Below are positions 34,905 to 43,292 of a DNA stretch of 52,564 nt, piece by piece. A model generated the notes under the pieces. It saw only the letters and a list, made by a program, of their open reading frames with translations, was not told the origin of the DNA and searched no databases. The position numbers and the translations under genes were made by a program. Location of the stretch: positions 1 to 52,564 of the forward strand of contig PCXC01000038.1 of assembly GCA_002796345.1 (NCBI GenBank), written 5' to 3'. The first letter of the stretch is position 1, and every line of letters starts with the position of its first letter. The DNA comes from Deltaproteobacteria bacterium CG11_big_fil_rev_8_21_14_0_20_42_23. Lineage in GTDB: Bacteria > UBA10199 > 2-02-FULL-44-16.

Positions 34905-36575
34905 ATGTCGTTTTCAAGCCTACGGGCTCACATTAACCCTTTCGTACTTCTCCTGCTGTTTTTATCGGTTTCGGCTTGCGGTGGATCTTCGGGCTCTGCG
35001 AGCAGTAGTTCAAAAAACACTACTACGGGAGGAGTTGGGGTTTCGAATACGGTTTCATCTCCAGGAGAAATGACGGTTGGAGATATGTATTCATTGCAGC
35101 TTACAAGCGGTGATACCGAGGAAGTAAGTTTTGACGGCGTAGATTCTAGCGCCCAGTTTATTATGATTGTGGGAAATACCAAAGAAGGGGGAACGGGCTC
35201 TTTGGTTCAAGCTTCAAATGATCTTTCGCTTGCTGATCTTTCTTCAAAATCCCTTATTCCTGAGCTTGATGAAGAGAGCGACACAAGTGTGGATGATGAT
35301 GGAGATGAAGAAACCGAATACGGTGCATCAGCAGTGTTTGATGCCTGGCTGAGAGCGGCCGAGTCGGATGTTGCTCTTGAGGAAGGGTGGCTTGATCCTT
35401 CGCCAACGCTTGGAAAAGGTGTGAGCAAATCTGTGATTGTGGGAGACAGTGAAACGTTTCGAGTCCTTTCAAGTTTAAGTTCAGTTACTGCTTATGTGGA
35501 AGTTGATGCTACCGCAAAATATGTTGGAGACAACATTATCTTTTATCTCGATGACAGAGCGGATGATTCACATTTATCTGCCTCAGACATCATCACCTTG
35601 GGTGACATGTATGATGATATGGCCGGAACTGAGTTCAGCATTTTAGGAGACGCCTCCGATGTGGATGGCGATGGGAAGGTGGCGATCCTTGCAACCTTCC
35701 AGCTGAATATTCTTTCGGAAGCTGCTTCAGGTATTATTACAGGATACAACTTTAGTGCCGATGTGCATCCGCGTTCTGGAAGTAACCCGGCCTCAAATGA
35801 ACGTGAAATTGTGTATCAAATCATGTGCGATCCCAACGGAGATTATGGCCCCACCATTAGCAAAAGCTTTTGCCTCAGCAATTTATTGCCGGCGGTGTTT
35901 CCGCATGAGCTCCAGCATTCTATCAATTATAACCAACACGTTTTCGTGAGTGGTGGAAGTATAGAACAAAGCTGGCTCAATGAAGCCATTTCACATTTTA
36001 TGGAAGATTATTTTGGATACGGAAATGAAAACCCATCTCGTTACGCGTTGTACCTGAATAACACGGCTACTACTGGTATCGTCACCACTTCATCTCCAAG
36101 TCTTTATGAGCGTGGTGGTGGCTATCTCTTTTTGCGTTTCTTGTACGAGCAATCAGGGAAAAGTACTACTTTCTTACAAAGCCTTGAACAAACTTCACTG
36201 CGAGGCACAGAAAATATTGAAGCGGCCTTTGGTGGTGCAGCAGATTTTGATCAATTTTCAGAATTCTTCGGACGATGGAGTGTGGCGCTTGCAATGACCA
36301 ATGCTGGAGTGACAAGAGATAGCCGATACATTTTTGAAGATCGTACATACAATTCAACAACGGGAAATTGGGAAGGTGTTTGTCTTTCCTGTGATGCTGA
36401 TGATAATCGAGGAACAACATTGACGGGAGTAAGAACGTATTCTCACACTTCATATTCCTCAGCTAGTCTTGATTCTTCTGCAGCCAAATTTTATACCATT
36501 TCATCACCACCAAGCACGCTTTCTTTTTCGGGTACTTCAGATAACGATTACATTTTGTTGATCCGCACGGAATAA
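34905..36575 (+). CDS. M30 (hyicolysin-like) secreted metalloprotease lipoprotein
   Basis: A 556-residue lipoprotein. The signal peptide ends in LFLSVSACGG with the lipid-anchoring Cys at residue 25, then a Gly/Ser/Thr-rich linker. The catalytic zinc motif is FPHELQHSINYNQH with HELQH at residues 334-338, and the third ligand is probably Glu360 in WLNEAISHFMEDYFG. This layout matches the M30 hyicolysin peptidases. An acidic segment (about 120-145, DEESDTSVDDDGDEE) and a DVDGDGKV calcium-loop-like motif suggest metal binding. A sigma-54 promoter lies 29 bases upstream of the start, so expression is probably under environmental or developmental control. Likely a surface or secreted protease. 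Confidence 0.85.
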   Translation: MSFSSLRAHINPFVLLLLFLSVSACGGSSGSASSSSKNTTTGGVGVSNTVSSPGEMTVGDMYSLQLTSGDTEEVSFDGVDSSAQFIMIVGNTKEGGTGSLVQASNDLSLADLSSKSLIPELDEESDTSVDDDGDEETEYGASAVFDAWLRAAESDVALEEGWLDPSPTLGKGVSKSVIVGDSETFRVLSSLSSVTAYVEVDATAKYVGDNIIFYLDDRADDSHLSASDIITLGDMYDDMAGTEFSILGDASDVDGDGKVAILATFQLNILSEAASGIITGYNFSADVHPRSGSNPASNEREIVYQIMCDPNGDYGPTISKSFCLSNLLPAVFPHELQHSINYNQHVFVSGGSIEQSWLNEAISHFMEDYFGYGNENPSRYALYLNNTATTGIVTTSSPSLYERGGGYLFLRFLYEQSGKSTTFLQSLEQTSLRGTENIEAAFGGAADFDQFSEFFGRWSVALAMTNAGVTRDSRYIFEDRTYNSTTGNWEGVCLSCDADDNRGTTLTGVRTYSHTSYSSASLDSSAAKFYTISSPPSTLSFSGTSDNDYILLIRTE

Positions 36576-36622
36576 TCTTTCTTCTTTACGCTCTGCTCCT
36601 CCTTGATTATAAGCCCTAAAAT

Positions 36623-37414
36623 ATGCATCCCATCCTTTTTCACATTCCCTTTTTAGGAAATTTTGCACTTCACAGTTATGGTTTAATGATTGCCACCGGT
36701 GTGTTCATGGCACTTTTGTGGGCCAAGCATGATGCAAAAGTCCGTGGGCAAAATCCCGATACGGTAGTTGATTTTGTTTTCTATCTTCTTTTTTCGGGAA
36801 TGATTGGCGCCAGACTTCATTATGTTTTGGTTTCGGATTGGGAAAGCTTTTCGGCCAATCCACTTTTCTTCTTTCAGATTTGGAAGGGTGGGCTTTCGTT
36901 TTATGGTGGCGTCATTACAGCGTTTGCGGCCTCGTTTCTTTTTTTCAAACGAAAAAAAGTTTCAGCTTCGGCGTATCTTGACATCATTGCTCCGGGCATT
37001 GCTTTGGGCCATGTGTTTGGACGTATCGGTTGCTTTCTTGCGGGCTGCTGTTATGGGCGCGAACTTGATCATGCGGCTTGGTATGGGGTTGTCTTTCCGG
37101 ATACAGCGTCCACAATTGCACCTCCAAATGTTCCTCTGTATCCCACACAGCTGATGGAATCTGGCGCAGAACTTCTTCTTTTTGTCTTTCTCCTTTTACT
37201 GCGAAAGCGTCAGAAGTTTTCGGGTCAGATTTTTGCCTCTTACATTGCAGTCTATTCTCTTGTGCGTTTTGTGCTGGAATATTTCCGAGGCGATCTTATT
37301 CGCGGATTTGTTTTTGGTGGTATGTTCTCAACGTCTCAGTTTTTGAGCCTTCTCTTGTTTTTCGTTTCGCTTTTCTATATTTTGTTTCACCTAAAAAGGG
37401 AGAAAAAAAGATGA
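36623..37414 (+). CDS. lgt: Prolipoprotein diacylglyceryl transferase
   Basis: Lgt adds diacylglycerol from phosphatidylglycerol to the lipobox Cys of prolipoproteins, the first step of lipoprotein maturation at the inner membrane. The 263-residue protein has about seven helices. Motifs are GMIGARLHYVL, IWKGGLSFYGGV, and GRIGCFLAGCCYGRE with Arg134 corresponding to the essential Arg of the family; RFVLEYFRGD lies near the end. The E. coli Asn in GRxGNF is Cys here, a variant common outside the gamma-proteobacteria. The stop overlaps the next lipoprotein start (ATGA). Confidence 0.94.
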   Translation: MHPILFHIPFLGNFALHSYGLMIATGVFMALLWAKHDAKVRGQNPDTVVDFVFYLLFSGMIGARLHYVLVSDWESFSANPLFFFQIWKGGLSFYGGVITAFAASFLFFKRKKVSASAYLDIIAPGIALGHVFGRIGCFLAGCCYGRELDHAAWYGVVFPDTASTIAPPNVPLYPTQLMESGAELLLFVFLLLLRKRQKFSGQIFASYIAVYSLVRFVLEYFRGDLIRGFVFGGMFSTSQFLSLLLFFVSLFYILFHLKREKKR

Positions 37415-37929
37415 TATCTTTTTCGCGTTTGAAGTCACCTGTTCATGGATCTGCATTTCTTTTTCTTTTTTGTATTTTGCTTTCTTCACTGCAGCTTGCA
37501 TGTTCAAAGCCGTTGGTTCAAGCTCGCGTGAGTGAAAAAATTGTTTATTTTGATGATGAAATGAAGTCCACTCCCAACGAAGCCTACTATGCTATTCGTG
37601 ATAGTTTGAGCACTTTTGGTTATGGGATTGAATCTGAAGATCTTCCAAAAGGCCTTATTGTTACCACTTGGGTTCCCACAAAATCTGATTCACATTATGT
37701 TGCTCCATTTGAACACAGAGACTATGCGGTGAATGGTGCCTACCACCAACTTCGCATTTACGTTGAACCAGACGAAAATAAAGTAAAAGTAAAAATTGGT
37801 TCCAGGGTAAAAAGTCTTGTCTCAACCTTGAAATCATCAGGCTATGAAGAGAAAAGAATTCTTTCCGATCTCAAAAAACGACTTCGAAAAGGTGAGCCTG
37901 AAATTACAAACCTTGGCATTACAGAATAA
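37411..37929 (+). CDS. Uncharacterised lipoprotein between lgt and lspA
   Basis: A 172-residue lipoprotein that starts at ATG 37411, overlapping the lgt stop; an open frame extending back to 37078 is only a shadow of lgt. A long signal with LSSLQLACSK (Cys at residue 31) is followed by a soluble domain containing EAYYAIRDSLSTFGYGI and GLIVTTWVPTKSDSHYV, with no family I can name. Its place between the two lipoprotein-processing enzymes suggests it is simply coexpressed. AAAGGGAG precedes the start. Confidence 0.75.
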   Translation: MISFSRLKSPVHGSAFLFLFCILLSSLQLACSKPLVQARVSEKIVYFDDEMKSTPNEAYYAIRDSLSTFGYGIESEDLPKGLIVTTWVPTKSDSHYVAPFEHRDYAVNGAYHQLRIYVEPDENKVKVKIGSRVKSLVSTLKSSGYEEKRILSDLKKRLRKGEPEITNLGITE

Positions 37930-37958
37930 AGTCCTTTTTGCTTCTGGAAAAAACAAAC

Positions 37959-38480
37959 ATGAAAACAAAAACTCGCATCACTTTTTTCCTTGCGCCGATG
38001 ATCTATTTTCTTGATCAATTCACAAAAAACCTTGTGCTTCATTTTCTCACTCTTGGTGAGAGAATCAGTATCATTCCTGGTTATTTTGATCTTGTTTCTT
38101 TTCGAAATACTGGCGCTGCTTTTGGAATTTTTTCTGAAGTTGAAGATCCTTATCGTTCTCTTTTCTTTTATGGGATTGGAATTGTGGCGCTTGTGGCATT
38201 GGCCTTTTTTTATCGCTCTTTGCAAAACAATGAAAAGCTGATGCCAACTACTTTGGCGCTTATTTTGGGTGGTTTGCTTGGAAATTTTACCGATCGCATC
38301 CGGCTTGGAAGCGTTGTTGATTTTCTTTCTTTTCATTACCAAGATCACGTGGCGGATTTTTCACTGTTCGGCAAAACCTTTTTCTTTGCCTTGGAATGGC
38401 CTGCGTTTAATGTTGCCGATGCGGCCATTAGCACGGCAATGATTTTGCTTCTCATTTCGATGTGGAAAAAACCAGCCTAA
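37959..38480 (+). CDS. lspA: Lipoprotein signal peptidase II
   Basis: LspA cleaves the signal peptide of diacylglyceryl-modified prolipoproteins, just before the lipidated Cys. The 173-residue protein has four helices. Motifs are FLDQFTKNLV, SFRNTGAAFG, GGLLGNFTDRIRLGSVVDFL with the first catalytic Asp, and AFNVADAAISTAM with the second. I chose ATG 37959 over TTG 37938 because it begins the helical N-terminus. It stands between two lgt genes, so lipoprotein maturation is encoded as a unit. Confidence 0.95.
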   Translation: MKTKTRITFFLAPMIYFLDQFTKNLVLHFLTLGERISIIPGYFDLVSFRNTGAAFGIFSEVEDPYRSLFFYGIGIVALVALAFFYRSLQNNEKLMPTTLALILGGLLGNFTDRIRLGSVVDFLSFHYQDHVADFSLFGKTFFFALEWPAFNVADAAISTAMILLLISMWKKPA

Positions 38481-38504
38481 CGTTTTTACCTTTGGGGGAC
38501 AAAG

Positions 38505-39302
38505 ATGAGACCAATTCTTTTTGAACTTTTTGGAATGGCTGTTCCCGCATTCTTTTTTACTATTATGGTGGGATCGCTTGTTGCCATTTTTTATGCTGCG
38601 CATGAAGCCAAAAAAGAAAACTTGAGCCCGGTGATGGTGATTGATCTTGGAATTATCGCCATTCTTTCTGCGGTGCTCGGCGCGCGTATTTTTCATATTT
38701 TGGTTGAATATCCTTCCTATTATTGGGCTGATCCCATTCGCGTTTTCTATTTTTGGCAAGGTGGATTTGTTTCTATCGGTGCCTATATTGGCGCTGCCGT
38801 TGCGTGCGTTTGGTACATGAAGTTTAAAAAAGTTGTAGCCTGGCGCTACGTCGATTTGTTGGTAAAAGTTTTGCCCATTGTCATCTTTTGCGTGCGAGCA
38901 GGCTGTTTGCTGGTAGGCTGCTGTTATGGAAAGCCAACTGATTTTTGGCTTCACCTTACTTTTCACGATCCCGCTTCAACGGCATATTATTATCACCCCA
39001 ATATTCCACTACACGCGACACAAATTTATTTTATGTTCAGCGCCGTTGTGCTTTTTTTCCTTTTGCACTTTGTCTACAAAAAGAAAAAATTTATGGGGCA
39101 AGTGACTTCAGTTTTTCTTATGTATTACGGAATCTCTCGCTTTTTGATCGAATTTTTACGTGGAGACGACGACAGAGGTTTGTTTAGTTTCTTTGGAGTT
39201 ACTCTTTCCACGGGTCAAATTTCGATGTTATGTGCTTTTTTTGCAGGAGTTATTTTGTGGAAAGTGATGAAAAAGAAATCACTTCCTTCAAATGTGTTGT
39301 AG
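38505..39302 (+). CDS. Second, divergent Lgt-family protein
   Basis: A 265-residue paralogue of Lgt directly after lspA. Conserved marks are the RAGCLLVGCCYGKPTDFW motif (Arg131) and RFLIEFLRGDDDRG near the end. The loop that reads GGLSFYGG in the first copy is GGFVSIGAY here, a change at a position conserved in authentic Lgt. It may be a second diacylglyceryl transferase with other substrates or an enzyme with a different acceptor. It starts 24 bases after the lspA stop; GGGGGAC precedes the ATG. Tandem Lgt paralogues are known in other deltaproteobacteria, but functions are mostly untested. Confidence 0.85.
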   Translation: MRPILFELFGMAVPAFFFTIMVGSLVAIFYAAHEAKKENLSPVMVIDLGIIAILSAVLGARIFHILVEYPSYYWADPIRVFYFWQGGFVSIGAYIGAAVACVWYMKFKKVVAWRYVDLLVKVLPIVIFCVRAGCLLVGCCYGKPTDFWLHLTFHDPASTAYYYHPNIPLHATQIYFMFSAVVLFFLLHFVYKKKKFMGQVTSVFLMYYGISRFLIEFLRGDDDRGLFSFFGVTLSTGQISMLCAFFAGVILWKVMKKKSLPSNVL

Positions 39303-39325
39303 CTGAAGCGTGAAAGGGAAGAGGA

Positions 39326-39994
39326 ATGCGAAAAAAAATCATGCTTGAATTATGCATAGCTCTTCTTTTGTTGCTTATTCCGTCACATCTTTTTTTTCGT
39401 CTTCGCTTTATTCCTCTTGTTCATGAGTTGTTGCCAGCTCTTGTTGCTTTTTTGTTATTTTATATTCCACTTTTCTTTTTGAAAAAAACAAAAACGCATG
39501 TTTCATTTTTTGATCCTACGCTAAAAAAGTTTTTCTCCTCAGTTCTTCTTTTTCTTCTTGTTTCAGTTCTTGTGTTTCCACTTTTTGGAATTCTGGCTCA
39601 TTTTTGGATGAAAATTTTCTATCATGTTTCATCGTTTCACTTTGCTGCATTTACTGCTGAAATGTGGCAGTTGGCTTTGTTTCAAGTTGTTGTTATAGCG
39701 CTCCCAGAAGAATTTTTCTTTCGAGGCTATCTGCAAGAACGCATGAATCTTCTATTTCCTTCAAAGCCTTGGAAAATATTTGGAGTACATTTAGGAAAAT
39801 CTTGGCTGCTGACAGCATTTGTATTTGCTTTGGCGCATTCTCTTATTGTTGTTCAGTGGTGGCATTTTTCCATTTTCTTCCCCGCACTTTTGTTTGGCTA
39901 TCTTCGTGAAAAGACCGGCAGCATCACCGCCGCGGTGTTTTTCCATGCAGCGTGTAATGTTTTTATGGTTTGGTTTATGAGTTGTTATTCCTAG
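39326..39994 (+). CDS. CPBP (CAAX-type) intramembrane glutamic protease
   Basis: A 222-residue membrane protein with about six helices. The catalytic CPBP motif EExxxR is ALPEEFFFRGYLQERMN (about residues 126-142). A His-bearing helix FALAHSLIVVQWWHF and the last motif AAVFFHAACNVFMVW supply the other active-site residues. Related proteins process prenylated or sorted peptides, or protect against bacteriocins. The substrate here is unknown, and I see no protein with a MYXO-CTERM-type tail in the window. It is 24 bases after the second lgt and probably belongs to the same operon. Confidence 0.85.
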   Translation: MRKKIMLELCIALLLLLIPSHLFFRLRFIPLVHELLPALVAFLLFYIPLFFLKKTKTHVSFFDPTLKKFFSSVLLFLLVSVLVFPLFGILAHFWMKIFYHVSSFHFAAFTAEMWQLALFQVVVIALPEEFFFRGYLQERMNLLFPSKPWKIFGVHLGKSWLLTAFVFALAHSLIVVQWWHFSIFFPALLFGYLREKTGSITAAVFFHAACNVFMVWFMSCYS

Positions 39995-40023
39995 TTATGG
40001 GCAGCGGGAATAATGTCTTGATA

Positions 40024-40093
40024 TTGACGATAAAAACGTCAAAAAAAGGCAAATGCAAATAAGGCTTTACATTTGACATGTCAAATGTAAAGC
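40024..40093 (+). promoter_or_regulatory. Two inverted repeats (probable operators) upstream of the DUF4143 ATPase gene
   Basis: At 40064-40093 a perfect 30-base palindrome has the half-site GCTTTACATTTGACA. Forty bases earlier TTGACG and CGTCAA (40024-40029 and 40037-40042) flank a seven-base spacer. The palindrome ends seven bases before ATG 40101 and contains TTGACA and TTTACA, so it overlaps probable promoter or leader sequence. Either a repressor binds here, or the transcript folds and hides the ribosome site. No regulator gene is adjacent. Confidence 0.65.
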
Positions 40094-40100
40094 TGTCTTT

Positions 40101-41258
40101 ATGAAAGACTTTCACCGCAATGTAGAAAAAACCATTATTGATGACCTTCAAAAGAAGTTTGTCTTTCTTTCTGGTCCGCGTCAGGTGGGGAAGACCACTC
40201 TTGCAAAGCGCATTTTAAAAGGAAAAAAGGGGAAGTATTATCTGTATGACGATGCGGATGATCGTCGCATTATTTTAGAAAAAAAATATACCTCACAAAA
40301 GTGGGTTTGTCTGGATGAATTTCACAAGTTTGCTCGTTGGAAAAATCATATTAAAGGAGTCTTTGATAAACACCATGAAACCCTTCATCTTCTTCTCACA
40401 GGAAGTGCAAGACTTGATGTGTTTCAAAAATCAGGTGACAGTCTTTTTGGACGTTATTACCCTTATCATCTGCATCCCTTTAGTTTGGGAGAGCTTCACT
40501 CGTCATCACGCCCAACAGTTCCAGAAGATTTTTTAATTGCCCACGAACCGTTGAAACATACAAGCGAACTTTTACGTTTTGGTGGATTTCCCGAACCTTT
40601 TTCTCTTCAGTCAGTGAAAGAGCACAGGCGTTGGTCGAATACGAGACGGCAACTCCTTATTCAACAAGACTTGCGAGAAATTTCTCAAATTGAACTTATT
40701 AGTCTTGTTGAACAGCTCATGCTATTACTTCCTCATCGTATTGGTTCCCTCTTTAGCCAACGCTCACTGGCAGAGAATATCCAAGTAAGTGCTCCGACTA
40801 TTCAAAATTGGATGAGAGTATTTGAACAATTATTTTTAGTATTCAAAATAAAACCATACTCTCGAAATATTGTTCGTTCTCTTCACAAACAAGCAAAATA
40901 TTTTCTTTATGATTGGTCGCAAATTGAAGATGCCGGCGCAAGGTTTGAAAATTTTGTTGCTAGTCATTTGTTGAAAGCGGTGCAAGTTTGGAACGATCTT
41001 GGTGAGGGAAATTTTGGGCTTCATTTCTTGCGAGATCGTAATGGACGTGAAGTAGATTTTCTTCTCACCAACGACAACAAGCCTTTTCTCCTTCTTGAAA
41101 CGAAACTTGCCGAAACTCAATTTTCCGAATCCTTGCATTATTTTTCAAAGCATCTCAATGTCCCCGCGGTTCAGTTACTCCAAAAGAATAATGTGGTAAA
41201 AATGGATGGGAACTGCATGGTTATAAGCGCAAACAGATGGTTAGGTCACCTGCCTTAA
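40101..41258 (+). CDS. AAA-type ATPase with DUF4143 domain
   Basis: A 385-residue protein of the AAA_14-DUF4143 family. Walker A is GPRQVGKTT (25-33), Walker B is WVCLDEFHK, sensor-type TGSARLDVFQKSGDSLFGRY follows, and HPFSLGEL closes the ATPase. The DUF4143 part (about 190-385) ends with a nuclease-like core: FENFVASHLL, RDRNGREVDFLL and FLLLETKL (PD-(D/E)xK pattern E-VD...E-K). The family is widespread, often stand-alone, with no settled role. The gene has its own upstream palindrome and is followed by a strong terminator, so it is a separate transcription unit. Confidence 0.88.
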   Translation: MKDFHRNVEKTIIDDLQKKFVFLSGPRQVGKTTLAKRILKGKKGKYYLYDDADDRRIILEKKYTSQKWVCLDEFHKFARWKNHIKGVFDKHHETLHLLLTGSARLDVFQKSGDSLFGRYYPYHLHPFSLGELHSSSRPTVPEDFLIAHEPLKHTSELLRFGGFPEPFSLQSVKEHRRWSNTRRQLLIQQDLREISQIELISLVEQLMLLLPHRIGSLFSQRSLAENIQVSAPTIQNWMRVFEQLFLVFKIKPYSRNIVRSLHKQAKYFLYDWSQIEDAGARFENFVASHLLKAVQVWNDLGEGNFGLHFLRDRNGREVDFLLTNDNKPFLLLETKLAETQFSESLHYFSKHLNVPAVQLLQKNNVVKMDGNCMVISANRWLGHLP

Positions 41259-41259
41259 G

Positions 41260-41284
41260 CCCGGGAGCTTGCCCCCGAGTTTTT
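41260..41284 (+). terminator. Rho-independent terminator after the DUF4143 ATPase gene
   Basis: A GC-rich imperfect stem (CCCGGGAGC, loop TT, GCCCCCGAG) is followed by TTTTT. It begins two bases after the stop and lies before the convergent dinB gene, so it may also stop transcription from the other side less well. Confidence 0.7.
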
Positions 41285-41287
41285 GAT

Positions 41288-42568
41288 CTACGAAGCCAGT
41301 TTTTTATTGAGCATGGTTTCGTTGAAAAGTGGGATTCTGAGACGTGGTTTTTTTGAACTTTGCTTTTCGTGTGCTTGTAAACTTCCCGCCAAAAACACTT
41401 TATTTCGTCCATGTTTTTTACAAATCTTATCGATAAGCTCGAAGAGTTTTTCTTCGTGCTCATTTTTTTTCGCCGAGGAAAACAGCTCTAGTTGTGATGC
41501 AGATGTTTCTTTCAGCTGAGCGAGGGTGACACCTGTGGTGCGATAGGAAACTCCTGGTGTGAAGAGAAGGCCAAAAAGTTCTTTCAGCACATGCGTGAGG
41601 TCGAGCGGATTATGTGTTGGCGAGTGAAGTTTTGCTTCAAGCGATTTCCACTCAAACTGAGCTGTTTTGAGAGAGAGAACAATTTTTTGAGCAAACAGTT
41701 TAAGCTTCCTGGCTTTTGTGCATGCCGATTCAAGATTGGCCATGGCGTGCGCGCGAACAAGATGTTCATCCGAAGAGGGAGGGGTGAATGTTCTGCTTTT
41801 TTGAATTGAAAGCTGAGGCCGAGCATTTCCCGAACTCACTATCGAAACATATTCCCCTCGAAGTTCTCTCCAGATTTCTTCACCTTTTTTCCCAAGAAGG
41901 CGCTTAATTTTTTCTTGTGGTTTTTGTACAAAGTCGAATGCCGTTTTTATTTTAGCTTTTTTTAAAAGTGCACACGACTGGAAACCCAGACCCCATACGG
42001 CTTCGATGGAAGTGCGCTTGAGTAAAAGCGCGATATGTTTTCCTTCTACCACGGTAATGCCATGAGGTTTTTTATACTTCGAGCAAAGCTTCGCCAGACC
42101 TTTCGAAAGAGAAAGACCGATGGAAACGCTGATATCAAGTTCATCTTGAATGCGTTGTTGTATGGTTTCTGCAATTTTGCGGTAACTTGCTTGATGCAGT
42201 CTTCGCATGCCGGTGAGATCGATGAAGGCTTCGTCTATTGAGTACGCTTCTACTTGTGGTGAAAAGCTGTGCAAAATACGAAGCATGCGCTGAGAGAAAA
42301 GGGTGTAATTTTCTGCGTTGGAAGGAATGAGAATGCATTCTGGGCAAAGCCTTGTGGCTTCAGAAAGGGGCATGCCTCTTTTGATGCCGAAGGCCTTGGC
42401 CTCGTAGCTCATGGCGGTGGCGATGCCTCGTTCGGCGCCAGTGATAACAGGCTTTCCTTTGAGGTCTGGATTCATGGCCTGTTCTACCGCCACAAAAAAG
42501 GCATCGGCATCAACATGGGCAATAGCTTGTGGCCAAGAAGAAAGCAGATTTCCGATGTGGTGTTTCAT
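41288..42568 (-). CDS. dinB: Y-family translesion DNA polymerase (Pol IV)
   Basis: A 426-residue error-prone polymerase. Catalytic carboxylates are Asp20 in AHVDADAFF and the Asp-Glu pair in YSIDEAFIDL (near residue 115). SYEAKAFGIKRGMPLSEA and SVSIGLSLSKGLAKL match the palm/fingers. The helix-hairpin-helix thumb part (VWGLGFQSC) and little-finger domain follow, and the C-terminal tail QAHEKQSSKKPRLRIPLF is basic. It lies 28 bases downstream of lexA on the same strand, a classic SOS arrangement. dinB is used here for the DinB/UmuC family in general; a UmuC-like role in damage mutagenesis is possible. Confidence 0.93.
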   Translation of the reverse strand: MKHHIGNLLSSWPQAIAHVDADAFFVAVEQAMNPDLKGKPVITGAERGIATAMSYEAKAFGIKRGMPLSEATRLCPECILIPSNAENYTLFSQRMLRILHSFSPQVEAYSIDEAFIDLTGMRRLHQASYRKIAETIQQRIQDELDISVSIGLSLSKGLAKLCSKYKKPHGITVVEGKHIALLLKRTSIEAVWGLGFQSCALLKKAKIKTAFDFVQKPQEKIKRLLGKKGEEIWRELRGEYVSIVSSGNARPQLSIQKSRTFTPPSSDEHLVRAHAMANLESACTKARKLKLFAQKIVLSLKTAQFEWKSLEAKLHSPTHNPLDLTHVLKELFGLLFTPGVSYRTTGVTLAQLKETSASQLELFSSAKKNEHEEKLFELIDKICKKHGRNKVFLAGSLQAHEKQSSKKPRLRIPLFNETMLNKKLAS

Positions 42569-42596
42569 GGCATCCCCCGATGTGTGAAGTGTTTTC

Positions 42597-43184
42597 CTAA
42601 TATTTTCTGACCACGGCCTTTAAGACTCCTGCAACAATCAACTCTTCCCTTGGATAAATATCGGGATATTTGGGATTGGCCGCAACCAGACGAACGTTTT
42701 TGCCTTGTTTGTAGTAATGTTTGAGCGTCCACTCTCGATCTACATTGGCCAGCACAATGGCGCCGTTGTAAGGTGAACGCGCGCGTTCAATAATCACCAA
42801 ATCATCTTCTAAAATACCAGCTTGGATCATGGAATCTCCACTTACCTTTAACAAAAAAGTGGATTCGGGTTTTTCGATGAGGTATTCGTCGAGGGAGAGA
42901 GTGTCTACCAATTCCTCTTCGGCCGGAGTGGGAAAACCAGCTTGAACATAGCCCAAAAGAGGAATGCCAAAGCGTTCACTTTTTGGATAGAGACGTCCGG
43001 AGTCATCTTTTTCGATGAAGCCTTCTTGAATAAGCTTTTGCGCAAGGCGATAGGCTGCGTTTTTGGAGTGAAAGCCTAAAATGCGCGCCATTTCAGAATA
43101 GCTGGGCATGCGCCGGTTCATGCGGTGAAATCGTCGTAAAATTGACAGGGTTTGTTCATCAATTGCCTTTACCTTTGGCGCCAT
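42597..43184 (-). CDS. lexA: LexA/UmuD-family SOS repressor
   Basis: A 195-residue repressor that self-cleaves when RecA filaments form. The N-terminal winged helix (MPSYSEMARILGFHSKNAAY, residues 26-45) binds the operator. The cleavage site is Ala82-Gly83 in YVQAGFP. The catalytic Ser118 is in SGDSM and the Lys155 in WTLKHY. I chose ATG 43184 because AAGGAGG stands six bases before it; an upstream in-frame extension to 43256 would cover the operator. With dinB behind it and the palindrome in front, it is an autoregulated SOS unit. The catalytic half reads rather like UmuD, but the DNA-binding half shows it is a true LexA type. Confidence 0.93.
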   Translation of the reverse strand: MAPKVKAIDEQTLSILRRFHRMNRRMPSYSEMARILGFHSKNAAYRLAQKLIQEGFIEKDDSGRLYPKSERFGIPLLGYVQAGFPTPAEEELVDTLSLDEYLIEKPESTFLLKVSGDSMIQAGILEDDLVIIERARSPYNGAIVLANVDREWTLKHYYKQGKNVRLVAANPKYPDIYPREELIVAGVLKAVVRKY

Positions 43185-43231
43185 CGTCTTCCTCCTTCTT
43201 CCTTTCGCTTCCGTTTCGCACTGTTCAAAGT

Positions 43232-43251
43232 AAGTGAACGGTCGTTCACTT
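43232..43251. promoter_or_regulatory. LexA operator (GAAC-N4-GTTC type)
   Basis: Perfect 9-bp arms AAGTGAACG and CGTTCACTT around GT; the core GAACGGTCGTTC matches the GAAC-N4-GTTC LexA box known from Gram-positive and some other bacteria. It lies 48 bases before the lexA start. On the minus strand a TTGACA directly precedes it, so the operator sits between the -35 and the -10 region, as expected for autorepression. A lone GTTC half-site is at 43223. Confidence 0.82.
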
Positions 43252-43276
43252 GTCAATAAAGAAAAAGAAAAATCAT

Positions 43277-43292
43277 TGGCACGGACATTGCT
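43277..43292 (+). promoter_or_regulatory. Sigma-54 (RpoN) promoter upstream of a tiny secreted protein gene
   Basis: TGGCACGGACATTGCT matches TGGCAC-N5-TTGC exactly, including the G after the -24 element. The expected start is near 43304, about 27 bases before ATG 43331. It shares one 146-base intergenic region with the divergent lexA operator. Confidence 0.82.

Noticed and set aside
37078-37410. N-terminal extension of the lipoprotein gene back into lgt
   Set aside because: It is another reading frame of lgt; the lipoprotein signal begins at 37411 with its own ribosome site.
38361-38966. 201-residue frame on the minus strand
   Set aside because: Antisense shadow of lspA and the second lgt; composition is Lys/Asn/His-rich and not protein-like.
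39326-39994. Myxosortase/exosortase-type sorting system around the CPBP protease
   Set aside because: No protein in the window has a matching C-terminal sorting signal, so only the generic family call is kept.
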